Shown here piece after piece: positions 8,401 to 14,506 of a stretch of 21,065 nt of DNA. The stretch is taken from assembly GCA_036244855.1 (NCBI GenBank), contig BQKZ01010080.1, positions 2,157 to 23,221 of the forward strand. The letters are read 5' to 3'. Every line of letters starts with the position of its first letter. Within the stretch, counting starts at the first letter, position 1. Origin of the DNA: Temnopleurus reevesii. Lineage: Eukaryota > Echinodermata > Echinoidea > Temnopleuroida > Temnopleuridae. The notes beneath the pieces were generated by a model. That model saw only the letters and a list, made by a program, of their open reading frames with translations, ran no database searches and was not told the DNA's origin. A program made the position numbers and the translations under genes.

Positions 8401-11178
8401 CTTGCTGGCGTCTACANAGGGACTAGAGAGGTGGCTTATTTCACGATTTGGCCACAAAATTATTACTTTTGGGTAGACTCTTCTAAAAAACAACCTACCA
8501 TCTTCGAATGCAGTGTAGAGGATACCGAAGCCCAGAGTGACTGCCGAATCATCCGTCTGGAAGTCAAAGGTCACATTGCTACCGGTGGAAACCACTTCAG
8601 AAAGGGTCTGCCGTCCGCATAGCTCGGGGGTCAAAGGTGAAGCCGAATTGCTATCTCCATCGTAGAGCCTTAGACTGTCTACACATGCTCCTGTGAAGTG
8701 GTTCAAGCATACTTAAAACATTACAGGCGTGCATTACTTCTGCATGATGAAAATGTATTTGAATCATTTACCATATCAGGGCCCCGTAACATAAAAGATG
8801 CAAATGAATTTACAATAAATAGTCTATGGAAAAAACATGTACCAAAGAGATACAATTAATTTTCAATTTTTCATATCTCTTTTATGTTACAGGCCCTACA
8901 CATCAAAGCAAGGCAACTTTAGTCTATTTTCTTCGCATTTCAGCACAACTACACACTACAAAAGAATGCTTTTAAATGCCAAAAATCTATAAAGAATACC
9001 CTTATACATGTAATCACAGTATGACTGGAGATTATTAATACACACAGAATTGAAACATTAAAAGCATTATCGTGTCACTTCAAAACGCAATGTGTAAAGT
9101 ACTGCACATGCTAACTCATCATACAAAGTTTGAAGGATCATTTTCAAGAGTCTAAAATTCACGGTCAGCAATTTGACCACAAAAAGCGCAAAAAATAAAA
9201 CCCATGCGAAAATTTTCCACCATACAGTATTATGGAGTATGACATACAGTGATTCCTAAAAACTGATCAATCATATCATTGAAACATTCATAACTTTCTT
9301 ATTTCTTGTTGGTTTACTTCAAACTATATTAGATCTGGGCGGTGTTTCACCAAGATAAGAAAGACTTTAAGAACGACTTAAAGAACGACTGGTATCCCTT
9401 CTTAATTGTGCATAATGATTCATGCTTTTACGCGCATTCAGCGCAAGAACTGATACCAGTCGTGCTTAAAATTGTTCTTACGGTCTTTCTTATCTCGGCG
9501 AAACACCACCGGGTTCATCTGATTTTTCTGCTTTTAATCAAAGAAAGATTATCAACATCAGTATCATCATCGTTATTACCATCCACTGTCCCTTCCAAGA
9601 CAAATCTGTTGAATTGAAGGAGGAGCTTCTTGCTGGAGTCTACAGAGAGAGTGACGAGACAATCCTGATTGTTCCTGTAGCGTAGACTACTATCTGGCTC
9701 GACAAGTCCAGTGACGTCTCCTTGTATTGTGGTATTACAGTTGTTGTACAAGTAAGCTAAAAGAGAAATTGAAAATGGGATGAAAAAGGGTTACTGGGTT
9801 GAAGCAATTCGATATTCATCTGGTGTGTAAAGCTTGGTATAAATAACCTTGACTATAAATAATATACAGCAGCATGCTATTTTTATTTATTTGCCAAATT
9901 CAAAACAGTTCCAGTGACAGCGTAATTAAAAAAAAATATAAGACAAAGATACAAGAATTAGGCATAAGATAAATAATAAAGACCTGTAGTTTGTAGTTGG
10001 TTTGAGAGGACTACTGAGGCGTCGAAAAGGAGAACTTAATCTCCATAACCCACAAATTTTCCATCCCAACCCATTTAACCATATGCATTGCACTTTGCAG
10101 GTAAAATTTAAACCTGTGCGGTTCAACAACCAAATAATGTAATAAGATGAATCCAAATCTCAAAATCCACTCTCCACAAGCCAAATGGCTATACCTCCAG
10201 AATAAGTTCTAAGTCTACGAGCATCTTTTCGGATGTGAAGAACACAGAATTAGATGTATGGTGCTGTCACATTAATTCGCGCATCATATTAATTCGTACA
10301 TCTTATGAATCTCTACAAAATCGATGAAATATTGCAAATCTAGCTGACATCACCATCGTAAAGAGCGTTGTTTATTTGCCTAAATTGGAAATTTTCCTAG
10401 CAAAAGGACCCAAAACAATGAAAATATTGCCAAAAGATCGGCAGATTTGCTTGCATTTGCAGAAAAACACGGGTCTCGCGACACTGAAGTGAATCCTTCC
10501 NGTACAGCAGCATGCTATTTTTATTTATTTGACAAATTCAAAACAGTTCCAGTGACACTGACAGTGTAAGTAAAAAAAATATATATAAGACAAAGATACA
10601 AGAATTAGGCATAAGATAAATAATAAAGACCTGTAGTTTGTAGTTGGTTTGAGAGGGCTACTGAGGCGTCGAAAAGGAGAACTTAATCTCCATAACCCGC
10701 AAATCTTCCATCCCAACCCATTTAACCATATGCATTGCAGGTAAAATTTAAACCTGTGGCTATGCGGTTCAACAACCAAATAATGGAATAAGATGAATCC
10801 GACTCTCAAAATTCACTCTCCACAAGCCAAATGGCTATACCTCCAGAATAATTTCTAAGTCTACAAGCATCTTTTCGGATGTAAAGAACACATAATTAGA
10901 TGTAATTAAGTAATACTTTAGTAATACGTGCAGGATCAGGAGTGCATGTAAACGTTACGTCAAAATAAATATATGGGACCACAAGAAATGTTTAACTAAA
11001 CTTGATTGTTCAGATTTTAGAAAGGTTACATGAAATTTTGAAGCATTACAAGCTCAAAATATACAAAACTACTTCCGAAAAACTTACAGACTTGTATTGC
11101 TTCTCCAAAAGAGGATGTTAGCTGATAAATGAACACAAACAAGAGATATTTTGCTTTCGACGTCATAGCAGTCGCCAT
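2200..11178 (-). CDS. Single-pass CUB / LDLa receptor-like protein, five exons, 260 residues
   Basis: Joined exons 11178-11088, 9756-9580, 8690-8499, 4393-4280 and 2408-2200 give one open frame of 783 bases. The order is: signal peptide (about 1-25); CUB domain (about 37-151, cysteines 37, 63, 92 and 114, with the [10 protein letters not shown] core at 92-101 and a TDDS...GF end at 135-144); LDL-receptor class A module (156-190, six cysteines, calcium cage ending DNSDE at 183-187); membrane helix (about 204-223); basic stop-transfer RSISRKVR; and a 37-residue tail. NxS/T sites are at N38, N128 and N164. All four introns are phase 1 with GT-AG ends. The start has a strong context (A at -3, G at +4). 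CUB and LDLa modules usually bind protein ligands outside the cell; the ligand here is unknown. NETO proteins have two CUBs plus one LDLa, and vertebrate LDLRAD2 is, as I recall, of similar size. I cannot decide orthology. The model uses the right-hand allele for exon 3. Confidence 0.88.
2409..2930. other. Intron 4, proximal part; repeat-derived sequence
   Basis: The stretch holds several copies of a 'cacttgcc' theme (about 2597, 2630, 2703 and 2725) and a proline-rich open frame on the plus strand at 2709-2933 that I do not recognise. Lying inside an intron on the other strand, it is most likely transposon debris. Confidence 0.4.
2934..3840 (+). repeat. Tandemly duplicated coding-like block in intron 4
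   Basis: Two related units are present. The clearest match is 3122-3290 against 3656-3815, roughly 85-90 percent alike by eye. Both keep an open plus-strand frame over about 50 codons containing KDYFGM..., [11 protein letters not shown] and KRFIVS. The first unit lies in an ORF at 3034-3309. Upstream parts also repeat (gccagtagacaattg near 2953 and gccagtggacaactg near 3337; cttgcagataataaa, cttgcagacaataaa and cttgcaaacaacat). I do not recognise the protein family. It could be a decayed transposon ORF. Confidence 0.55.
3864..4034 (+). CDS. Unrecognised 56-codon open frame, GC-richer than its surroundings
   Basis: The frame starts at ATG 3864 and stops at TGA 4032-4034. It reads through a GC-richer patch and has a balanced, soluble-looking composition (…[18 protein letters not shown]…). 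It overlaps the intron of the minus-strand receptor gene. No domain is recognised and no splice partner is evident. It may be a fragment of a mobile element's ORF or chance. Confidence 0.15.
   Translation: MKEAQQPSQAGTRYHSSSGKWRDGHGNLAAFYSTGGASQSNQLKVHYVRARGNVPS
4280..4393 (-). CDS. Exon 4: LDL-receptor class A module
   Basis: The acceptor is CCCCAATACAG and the donor is GTAAGT. The 114-base exon is phase 1 at both ends, the usual arrangement for shuffled LDLa modules. It encodes residues 154-192 with six cysteines in LDLa spacing (156, 163, 168, 175, 181, 190) and the acidic calcium-binding residues around D176, D183, D186 and E187 (CGDNSDE). An NNS glycosylation site is at 164. The module follows directly on the CUB domain with no linker beyond FEDAP. 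Confidence 0.93.
4444..4628. mobile_element. 185-base hairpin MITE in intron 3
   Basis: The left end gttttttatttaagtcaact and the right end read in reverse complement (gttttttatttcagtcaact) match, and the pairing continues almost through the whole element (…tgtgacgaa…cgacc…agta…). Full-length inverted pairing is typical of foldback-type miniature transposons. It lies about 50 bases upstream (on the minus strand) of the LDLa exon acceptor. No coding capacity is seen. Confidence 0.8.
4701..5245. mobile_element. Hairpin MITE with TACTGTAT termini, interrupted by a retroelement
   Basis: The termini tactgtat (4701) and atacagta (ending 5245) are inverted, and the adjoining arms are similar (…atttttg…tttttgc…). 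A related terminal sequence is seen at about 9170-9225 (catgcgaaaattttccaccatacagta). A separate insertion at 4746-5078 splits the left arm. Confidence 0.6.
4731..5093 (+). mobile_element. Truncated retroelement insertion with 15-base target duplication
   Basis: The 15 bases ttttgcaaatttcac occur at 4731-4745 and again at 5079-5093, flanking 333 bases of unrelated pyrimidine-rich sequence. A perfect 15-base target duplication indicates target-primed retrotransposition. Near its right end the insert contains 'ctgctaggatcgaaagctc', which resembles the 3' ends of Penelope-like or other retroelements (…cgaaacgtc…), but the family is uncertain. No reading frame is kept. Confidence 0.75.
5464..5620. 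mobile_element. 157-base hairpin MITE with AAAGGCCC ends
   Basis: The left arm aaaggcccaaacagaccaaa pairs with the right arm (reverse complement aaaggccccagcacaccaaa), and the match continues through 'cacggcacagtatttacgc' and 'aggggcacggcatttacgc'-like segments toward the middle. It is a non-coding foldback element in intron 3. Confidence 0.75.
5650..5933. repeat. Intron 3 remainder with a dispersed 'cttgtctgatttt' arm
   Basis: Bases around 5695-5775 (cattacttgtctgattttc) are a minus-strand copy of a dispersed arm also seen near 7480, 7950 and 11665 (gtttgaagaaaatcggacaag on the other strand). Nothing else is recognised between it and the allelic overlap that begins at 5934. Confidence 0.45.
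6005..6196 (-). CDS. Exon 3 (left-hand allele copy): second half of the CUB domain
   Basis: This is the same exon as 8499-8690, with the same splice sites, same phase and same protein, but on the left-hand assembled piece that runs from 1 to 8416. Only one of the two copies should be used in a gene model; because all exons are phase 1, including both keeps the frame open and yields a false extra half-domain. Just upstream on the minus strand lies a SINE whose TTA-rich tail reads as a run of leucines, which makes an illusory signal peptide in front of this exon. Confidence 0.85.
6228..6532 (-). mobile_element. tRNA-derived SINE with 8-base target duplication
   Basis: On the minus strand the element runs from 6524 to 6236. 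The head shows a pol III box A (TGGTGTAGTGG) and box B (GGTTCGAATCT). The loop TTAACTA would read anticodon AAC, but the acceptor and T stems no longer pair. A body with …GGTACCCGGCAGG… is followed by …GGGTAATAATA… and a tail of TTA repeats. The octamer ccatggta flanks it (6228-6235 and 6525-6532). It is absent from the matching place in the other allele (about 8720-8735). It lies in intron 2 in the same sense as the gene. Confidence 0.85.
6582..6707. mobile_element. Hairpin MITE, GTAACATAAAAGA family, copy 1
   Basis: Left end 'cttgtaacataaaagagat' and right end 'gcatcttttgtgttacaggc' are inverted. Two further copies are at 6858-6986 and 8778-8897. It is directly followed by a different hairpin element at 6710-6855. 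Confidence 0.65.
6710..6855. mobile_element. Hairpin MITE with GGGC-TATTGCAT arms
   Basis: Arms 'gggctgtattgcattaaaat' and, in reverse complement, 'ggccctattgcataaatag' pair, followed by a long matched segment around 'cacaactcagaaaatt' and its complement 'aattttctgagttg'. It sits between two members of the GTAACATAAAAGA family and is not found in the matching intron of the other allele. Confidence 0.7.
6858..6986. mobile_element. Hairpin MITE, GTAACATAAAAGA family, copy 2
   Basis: The ends 'gcctgtaacat' and 'tggtacaggccct' are inverted, with a centre containing 'aaaacatgtaccaaagagata'. This is the copy that corresponds to 8778-8897 in the other allele, since the flanking 'acacatcatcagagctcagcaactt' matches there. 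Confidence 0.65.
7094..7230. mobile_element. Hairpin MITE, GGGCCCGTATTCC / GGTTTAACTTAACC family
   Basis: The left arm contains 'ggtttaacttaacccaggtc' then 'taagtcattgtt'; the right arm gives the inverse (aacaatgactta, then gttaagttaaacc). The same family is found, interrupted by another transposon, at 14507-15112 and 16272-16877. It is absent from the matching part of the other allele. Confidence 0.75.
7455..8020. mobile_element. Foldback element with about 80-base arms
   Basis: The left arm from about 7458 (gattgaaagcagaaaaatca, then gacaaacag… and aagtttgaagtaaatccg) is the reverse complement of the right arm ending near 8015 (…tgatttttctgcttttaatc). A 12-base direct repeat with CACGTG lies inside. 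The same arm sequence lies in intron 2 next to exon 2, at about 8300-8330 and 9520-9545. It is only in the left allele. Confidence 0.65.
8134..8285. mobile_element. Hairpin MITE with GGTGTTTC ends, left allele
   Basis: Ends 'cagtgtttcaacaagataag' and 'cttatctcggcgaaacacc' are inverted. The internal 'actggtatcc' and 'ggactggtat'-type segments also pair. The other allele has it at 9341-9507. It is inserted into an arm of the dispersed foldback family, close to the exon 2 donor. Confidence 0.75.
8352..8416 (-). CDS. Exon 2, truncated allele copy cut by an assembly join
   Basis: The last 65 bases of exon 2 and its GTAATA donor are repeated here, matching 9580-9644, and stop at the single 'n' at 8417. 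There is no acceptor in this copy. It carries GCC (Ala) where the full copy has TCC (Ser) at residue 71. It is best read as the end of one haplotype's assembled piece, not as a real partial exon. Confidence 0.85.
8417..8417. other. Single ambiguous base at an allelic join
   Basis: The 'n' sits exactly where exon 2 of the left piece stops and where the right piece begins inside intron 3 sequence. Sequence on its left recurs at 9644 and sequence on its right recurs at 5934. Confidence 0.9.
8499..8690 (-). CDS. Exon 3 (right-hand allele): second half of the CUB domain
   Basis: The acceptor CTTCACAG precedes 8690 and the donor GTAGGT follows 8499; it is phase 1 at both ends (192 bases). It encodes residues 90-154, including cysteines 92 and 114, the LYDG turn, the NVT site at 128 and the closing strands through YTAF (148-151). 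Its translation is identical to that of the copy at 6005-6196; the differing bases in the coding part are all third-position changes (T135, D137, D153). It sits on the right side of the 'n' at 8417, on the same assembled piece as full-length exon 2. Confidence 0.85.
8778..8897. mobile_element. Hairpin MITE, GTAACATAAAAGA family, copy 3
   Basis: Ends 'agggccccgtaacataaaag' and 'cttttatgttacaggccct' form a near-perfect inverted pair. It is the right-hand allele's counterpart of 6858-6986. The CAGGG-type terminus hints at a hAT-like mobiliser, but no target duplication could be fixed. Confidence 0.7.
8898..9340. other. Right-allele intron 2, no gene
   Basis: Bases 8898-8960 and 9235-9340 match the left allele (near 6987-7060 and 8025-8133). 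The intervening 8960-9235 has no counterpart there; it includes part of a 'gcgaaaattt…catacagta' element at about 9165-9228. No exon is seen. Confidence 0.5.
9341..9507. mobile_element. Hairpin MITE with GGTGTTTC ends, right allele
   Basis: Ends ggtgtttcaccaagataaga and tcttatctcggcgaaacacc match as inverted repeats, with further pairing through 'aagacttaaagaacgac' and its complement. It is the counterpart of 8134-8285; presence in both alleles means this insertion is older than the SINE. Confidence 0.8.
9580..9756 (-). CDS. Exon 2: first half of the CUB domain
   Basis: The exon is preceded by a pyrimidine-rich acceptor (TTTCTCTTTTAG) and followed by donor GTAATA, and is phase 1 at both ends (177 bases). 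It encodes residues 31-90, with the first two CUB cysteines (37 and 63), the aromatic/hydrophobic strand [12 protein letters not shown] at 75-86, and a glycosylation site at N38. It is the full-length copy; a truncated second copy ends at the 'n' at 8417. The two copies differ at residue 71 (Ser here, Ala in the truncated copy). Confidence 0.88.
9865..10255 (-). repeat. 3' end of a dispersed retroelement in intron 1, left allele
   Basis: On the minus strand this reads '…ggttatggagattaagttct…ccaactac…ctgttttgaatttggcaaataaat'. Related sequence occurs at 10503-10896 (the allelic copy) and, in the opposite orientation, at about 18985-19172, where it runs into a TAA microsatellite. A conserved 3' end with a short simple-repeat tail suggests a LINE or SINE tail; the family is not identified. 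Confidence 0.6.
10256..10500. other. Unmatched 245 bases before the 'n' at 10501
   Basis: This segment follows the allelic match and has no counterpart in the right-hand piece. It begins with two 'attaattcg' motifs and may be the end of an insertion specific to one haplotype. No reading frame or domain is recognised. Confidence 0.4.
10501..10501. other. Single ambiguous base at a second allelic join
   Basis: Immediately to the right, 'tacagcagcatgctattttt' repeats the sequence at 9865. The pieces therefore overlap rather than being separated by missing DNA. Confidence 0.85.
10503..10896 (-). repeat. 3' end of a dispersed retroelement in intron 1, right allele
   Basis: It matches 9865-10255 with several small insertions and substitutions. 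The downstream sequence up to exon 1 (10897-11087) is then unique. Confidence 0.65.
11088..11178 (-). CDS. Exon 1 of the CUB/LDLa receptor gene: signal peptide
   Basis: The exon encodes 30 residues beginning [20 protein letters not shown], a short basic start followed by a hydrophobic core typical of a secretion signal; cleavage is likely near SSFG-EA at about residues 22-26. It ends one base into a codon, followed by a consensus donor GTAAGT (11087-11082). That phase matches the acceptor of exon 2 at 9756 and creates serine 31. The upstream minus-strand DNA has a TATAATTT some 45-50 bases before the start and a 20-base run of T behind it, but no promoter can be claimed firmly. Any non-coding upstream exon would not be visible. 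Confidence 0.82.
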
Positions 11179-11179
11179 C

Positions 11180-11640
11180 TTTGTTTTTAGACTGTTCCAC
11201 TAATACAGTACGGTGAACAGTAAATTATAAAAAAAAAAAAAAAAAAAAAGTATCAGTTGGAAACATACTTTTGTACATATAAGAATCAATTAAAAGTATA
11301 ATAAATTCATTTGCTTCATCTGATCAATCTTTCTGATAGTTGTCCTTTGTTAAAACTATTAGATGTCTCGTTAAGGAAGGATATGTTTCATTGATGTATT
11401 CATTCATCCCTATAATATAGTGATTCCATCCATTTGTTTACCATTGCCATGCAACATCAATCGGACAGGGATCCGGCACCTGCTTATACAGTATTTCAGA
11501 AAATTTTACGTGCATGAAAAAAAGAAGAAGAAGAATAATTAAAAAAAAAAAAAAACTGGGATGGAAGCACAGTGGATGGAAGTGACCTCCCGTTGACTTA
11601 AAAAAAAAGATTCTACCCCAAAATAATAATTTTTTAACAG
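11180..11640. other. Upstream flank of the receptor gene
   Basis: A run of about 20 A lies at 11230-11249 (T run upstream of the gene on its own strand), and there are shorter A runs at 11541-11555 and 11600-11608. No exon, promoter motif or RNA gene can be supported, apart from a weak TATAATTT on the minus strand at about 11222-11230. Confidence 0.4.
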
Positions 11641-11830
11641 AAGCAGATAAAAATTGGTGAGTAAAACAAAAAAAAGTTTGAAGAAAATCGGACAAGTAAT
11701 AACAAAGTTATGAATTTTTAAAGATTGTAAAAATGGGTAAATCAGTGGAAATTTCCTGAGATGTTGCCAATTTGATGACATCATGGGTGCACAACTACAA
11801 CCAGAATTCTTATTATAAATATGGTGCAAA
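11600..11830. repeat. Solo arm of the dispersed 'aatcggacaagtaataac' repeat
   Basis: The core 'agtttgaagaaaatcggaca' at about 11677-11696, followed by 'aagttatgaatttttaaag', is the arm consensus of the foldback families at 5700, 7480 and 9300. The other arm is not seen, so this is a partial copy. Long hydrophobic minus-strand frames across it are by-products of A-rich sequence. Confidence 0.5.
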
Positions 11831-12395
11831 ATTCATTATTTTTACAGAAAGTTGCAAAGTTTGCATATGAATGGAAACATGCAAAAAGTGGATCTTAACA
11901 TTTATATAAACAGTTTATAACTCCTCAAAAAAAGTTTAGAAATCCAAGTTTACGGACACATAGCAAAAATATAGGACATTTATTTCCATATCGAGCAATA
12001 TCACTGAAAAGAGTGATTTATTACCTTAAAAAAAGTGATATCTGATTTAATTTACAGATGTTTTACCACGGCTAAGCAATTCCCTATGAAATTAACAAAG
12101 GTATGAAAATAAAAACTGCAAAATTTGTAATAGACTTACTGTATTGTTACCATTACAATGGGGTTTTAAATGCATAACATTGATGCAAGAGCAAGAAGAA
12201 ACGATTAATTAAGGAGTAAAATAACGAATAAGTGAGCTTTTTTAAGGTGAAAATTTTAGATTGTTAACCAGTCATTGTAATAAACATCTTTACAAGTTGA
12301 TTAACATTGATTATTCATTATTTTATTCATCGATCTATCCATTCACAGGCATGGAATACACTTGGGATCGTTAATAAAGGCTTATCATATATGAG
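11830..12395. other. AT-rich intergenic DNA, nothing recognised
   Basis: There are no domain-bearing frames, no paired arms and no tRNA-like boxes. It separates the dispersed repeat from the minisatellite. Confidence 0.45.
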
Positions 12396-12397
12396 TA

Positions 12398-12945
12398 TGG
12401 TCCTAGAAAGAATAAACGATAAACAAAGAATAGTAGCAGGATAGACAGAAAATGAGGATAGAATAAATGAAAAACAAAGGATAACATAAGGATAGACGGG
12501 AAATGGGGAAAGAATAAGCAATAAACAAAGAATAAAGGAATAAACCGAAAATGATGATAGAATAAGTGAAAAACAAAGAATAACATAAGGATAGACAGAA
12601 AATAAATATAGAATAAGCGATAAACAAAGAATAGCACAAGGATATACAGAAAATGAGGATAGAATAAGCAATACACAAAGAATAGCATAGGAATAAACAT
12701 AAAATGATGATAGAATAAGTGAAAAACAAAGAATAACGTAATGATAAACAGAAAACAAAAATAGAATAAGCGATAAACAAAGAATTACAAAAGGATAGAC
12801 GGAAAATGAGGAAAGAATAAACGATAAACAAAGAATAATGGCAGGATAGACAAAAATGAGGATAGAACAAATGCAAAACAAAGGATGACAAAAGGAAAGA
12901 CATTAATGCAGACAAAATAAGTGAAAACAAACATAAATTCATCCC
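12398..12945. repeat. 51-base minisatellite, about ten units, with 153-base higher-order pattern
   Basis: Units follow the pattern 'aaatgatgatagaataagtg' + 'aaaaacaaagaataacataa' + 'ggatagacaga' (51 bases). Successive units alternate among three variants (gatgat…aagtgaaa; aaataa/caaaaa…aagcgataa; gaggat or ggggaa…aagcaata), giving a 153-base super-period. One unit is shortened by three bases, keeping the frame. Because 51 is a multiple of three, two minus-strand frames stay open for over 170 codons and spell a 17-residue hydrophobic repeat. I regard these frames as non-coding. Confidence 0.9.
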
Positions 12946-13284
12946 CGATTTGATTCAGAAACTACATTGATTTTATTCAGAAATTACATCGAGCGCGCGT
13001 TCATGTATTCTGCAGTCGATTCACAACGATAAATGATGACGTAGTTGCGCATTAGCGTAAGATCACAAACGTTCTGCGCATCTCATCCAGGGGGTGATTA
13101 TTAAATGACTAATTATAGTGGTTTATTGCGTACAAATTTTTCTCTATAGTAAAAAAAAATGGCATAGAATGCTCAATTAGGCCCCAAAGTCCACAATGAT
13201 ACCAAATTTTAGGGTATTTGATATCAAATTTGTTCTACTTTAAAGACACATTAATGATGTGGGTTAATGGCTCAATTATGAACT
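12945..13284. other. Intergenic, includes a short GC-richer patch
   Basis: A direct repeat 'ttgattttattcagaaa' and 'cgatttgattcagaaa' is seen at about 12945-12985, and 'gagcgcgcg' near 12990. No gene is recognised. The right edge passes into the truncated end of the retrotransposon. Confidence 0.4.
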
Positions 13285-14480
13285 CTATTGAATCTTTAAC
13301 CATACTGGCCGGCTTTTTATATTTCGAGCGATATCATGTACACATTTCAAAACATCAGATGATTTTACTTGTTCAAATGAAAACGTTGTATCAGCGCGAG
13401 TCATATATTGACTCATATCATCACCAAATATTTTATTTCGAGTGCGATTGGAAGCTAAGTCAATGCTCTGTGGTTCAGTTATTTCTTCGTTATCAATATT
13501 GATCTTCTGAATGCTGTTTTTATTTGTCCTTTTCGGCATGATACGTCTCAATGATTTCCATATAGCGTTTGAATCACCTTCATTGTTGACAATACTTTCC
13601 GTAACATACATTTTTCTTTTGCGGATGGCCGCAGTGACATCATTTTTTAATCTTTTATACATCATCCAATCGTCTGCTGAACCTGATCCTTTTGCTCTTT
13701 TTTTTCATTCGATCTCTCTTACGCATTTTTTATACAAGTTCATTGGTCATCCATGGTGAATTTTTATGACGGATTCTTTTCCTTTTAGATGGCGCATGTT
13801 TATTCAAGACGGCAGTGTACATGTATTTAGTGTCCCATTTTTCAAAAGCACTCACTCGGTCGTAGACGTAACTCTCGGTTGGTTTTGTTATGTACTGTTT
13901 CAGGTTATATTATTCACATATATCATACGTTGTAAGGTTTTGGTTTGGTTAGACGATTTCTTTTTTAACAAATCAGTTCACAGTTGAGATCACCAAACAT
14001 AATGAATTCATATCTGGATGTTTCTAGAAGTTTTATTTAGCAGAATTTCAATTTTTTCAAACACCACATTACGGGAACCAGGCGGTCTATACCAGTATAC
14101 TATTTGGAAAGGTTTTTGTTTTGGTAAACTGATCTCTAAACACATAAGTTCTAGATCATCCACAAAGAAATTATTATAACTCCACCACCATTTCTATTTC
14201 TATCTAATCTTATACTTCTGTAACCCGGAATAGATATTTCAGAATCAGATACATTATCGTCCAGTCTAGTTTCACATAATGATAAAATATGAATGTTTGT
14301 ATTGACTAAAATTTGTTGAATCTCGTCAAAATTCTTAATCAGAGAAGAAACATTTAGATGTGCAATGTTGATTCCAGAAATACGATTTGAATAAGAAAAA
14401 TGTGCTCCACGTCATCGTATGCAAACTTATGAGAATTTTTACGTTCAGAAATGTCAAATTCACAAACATAAGTAGGAAGT
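13285..14480 (-). pseudogene. Dead non-LTR retrotransposon ORF2: endonuclease and linker (copy 1)
   Basis: Minus-strand segments read as an APE-type endonuclease of a CR1/L2/Jockey-like LINE. In order they are: INIAHLNVSSLIKNFDEIQ and LSLCETRLDD near 14380-14250; SIPGYRSIRLDRNRNGGGV near 14240-14180; VYWYRPPGS near 14100; the catalytic-loop motif FGDLNC near 13995; then the post-endonuclease linker KWDTKYMYTAVLNKHAP near 13830 and WKSLRRIMPKR and IDNEEITEP near 13565-13470. Frameshifts occur near 14180, 14010 and 13975, and a stop lies at 13730. No reverse transcriptase follows; the match fades at about 13285. The upstream end is cut by a hairpin transposon at 14507. Confidence 0.85.
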
Positions 14481-14506
14481 TCTTCAAATACACATACACA
14501 TAAATC

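Larger units (their letters stand above)
5934..8416. repeat. Left-hand allelic segment, duplicated across the 'n' at 8417
   Basis: From 5934 (agggactagagagg…) to 8416 (…tctaca) this segment corresponds in order to 8418-9644: exon 3, intron 2, and part of exon 2. The flanks match closely, with exon differences mainly silent. The left version is about twice as long because of extra transposon insertions. Both ends of the match coincide with the single 'n', as expected when two haplotypes are placed in series. Confidence 0.85.

Noticed and set aside
8293..8706. A joined reading of exon 3 and exon 2 halves in one frame
   Set aside because: The frame crosses the 'n' at 8417 in the wrong exon order; it is an artefact of the allelic join.
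12327..12942. Multi-pass membrane protein on the minus strand
   Set aside because: The hydrophobic 17-residue repeats come from a 51-base minisatellite, and more than one frame is open across the same bases.
13218..13987. Several plus-strand T-rich hydrophobic ORFs
   Set aside because: They are antisense to the LINE endonuclease and linker, which carries recognisable motifs on the minus strand.
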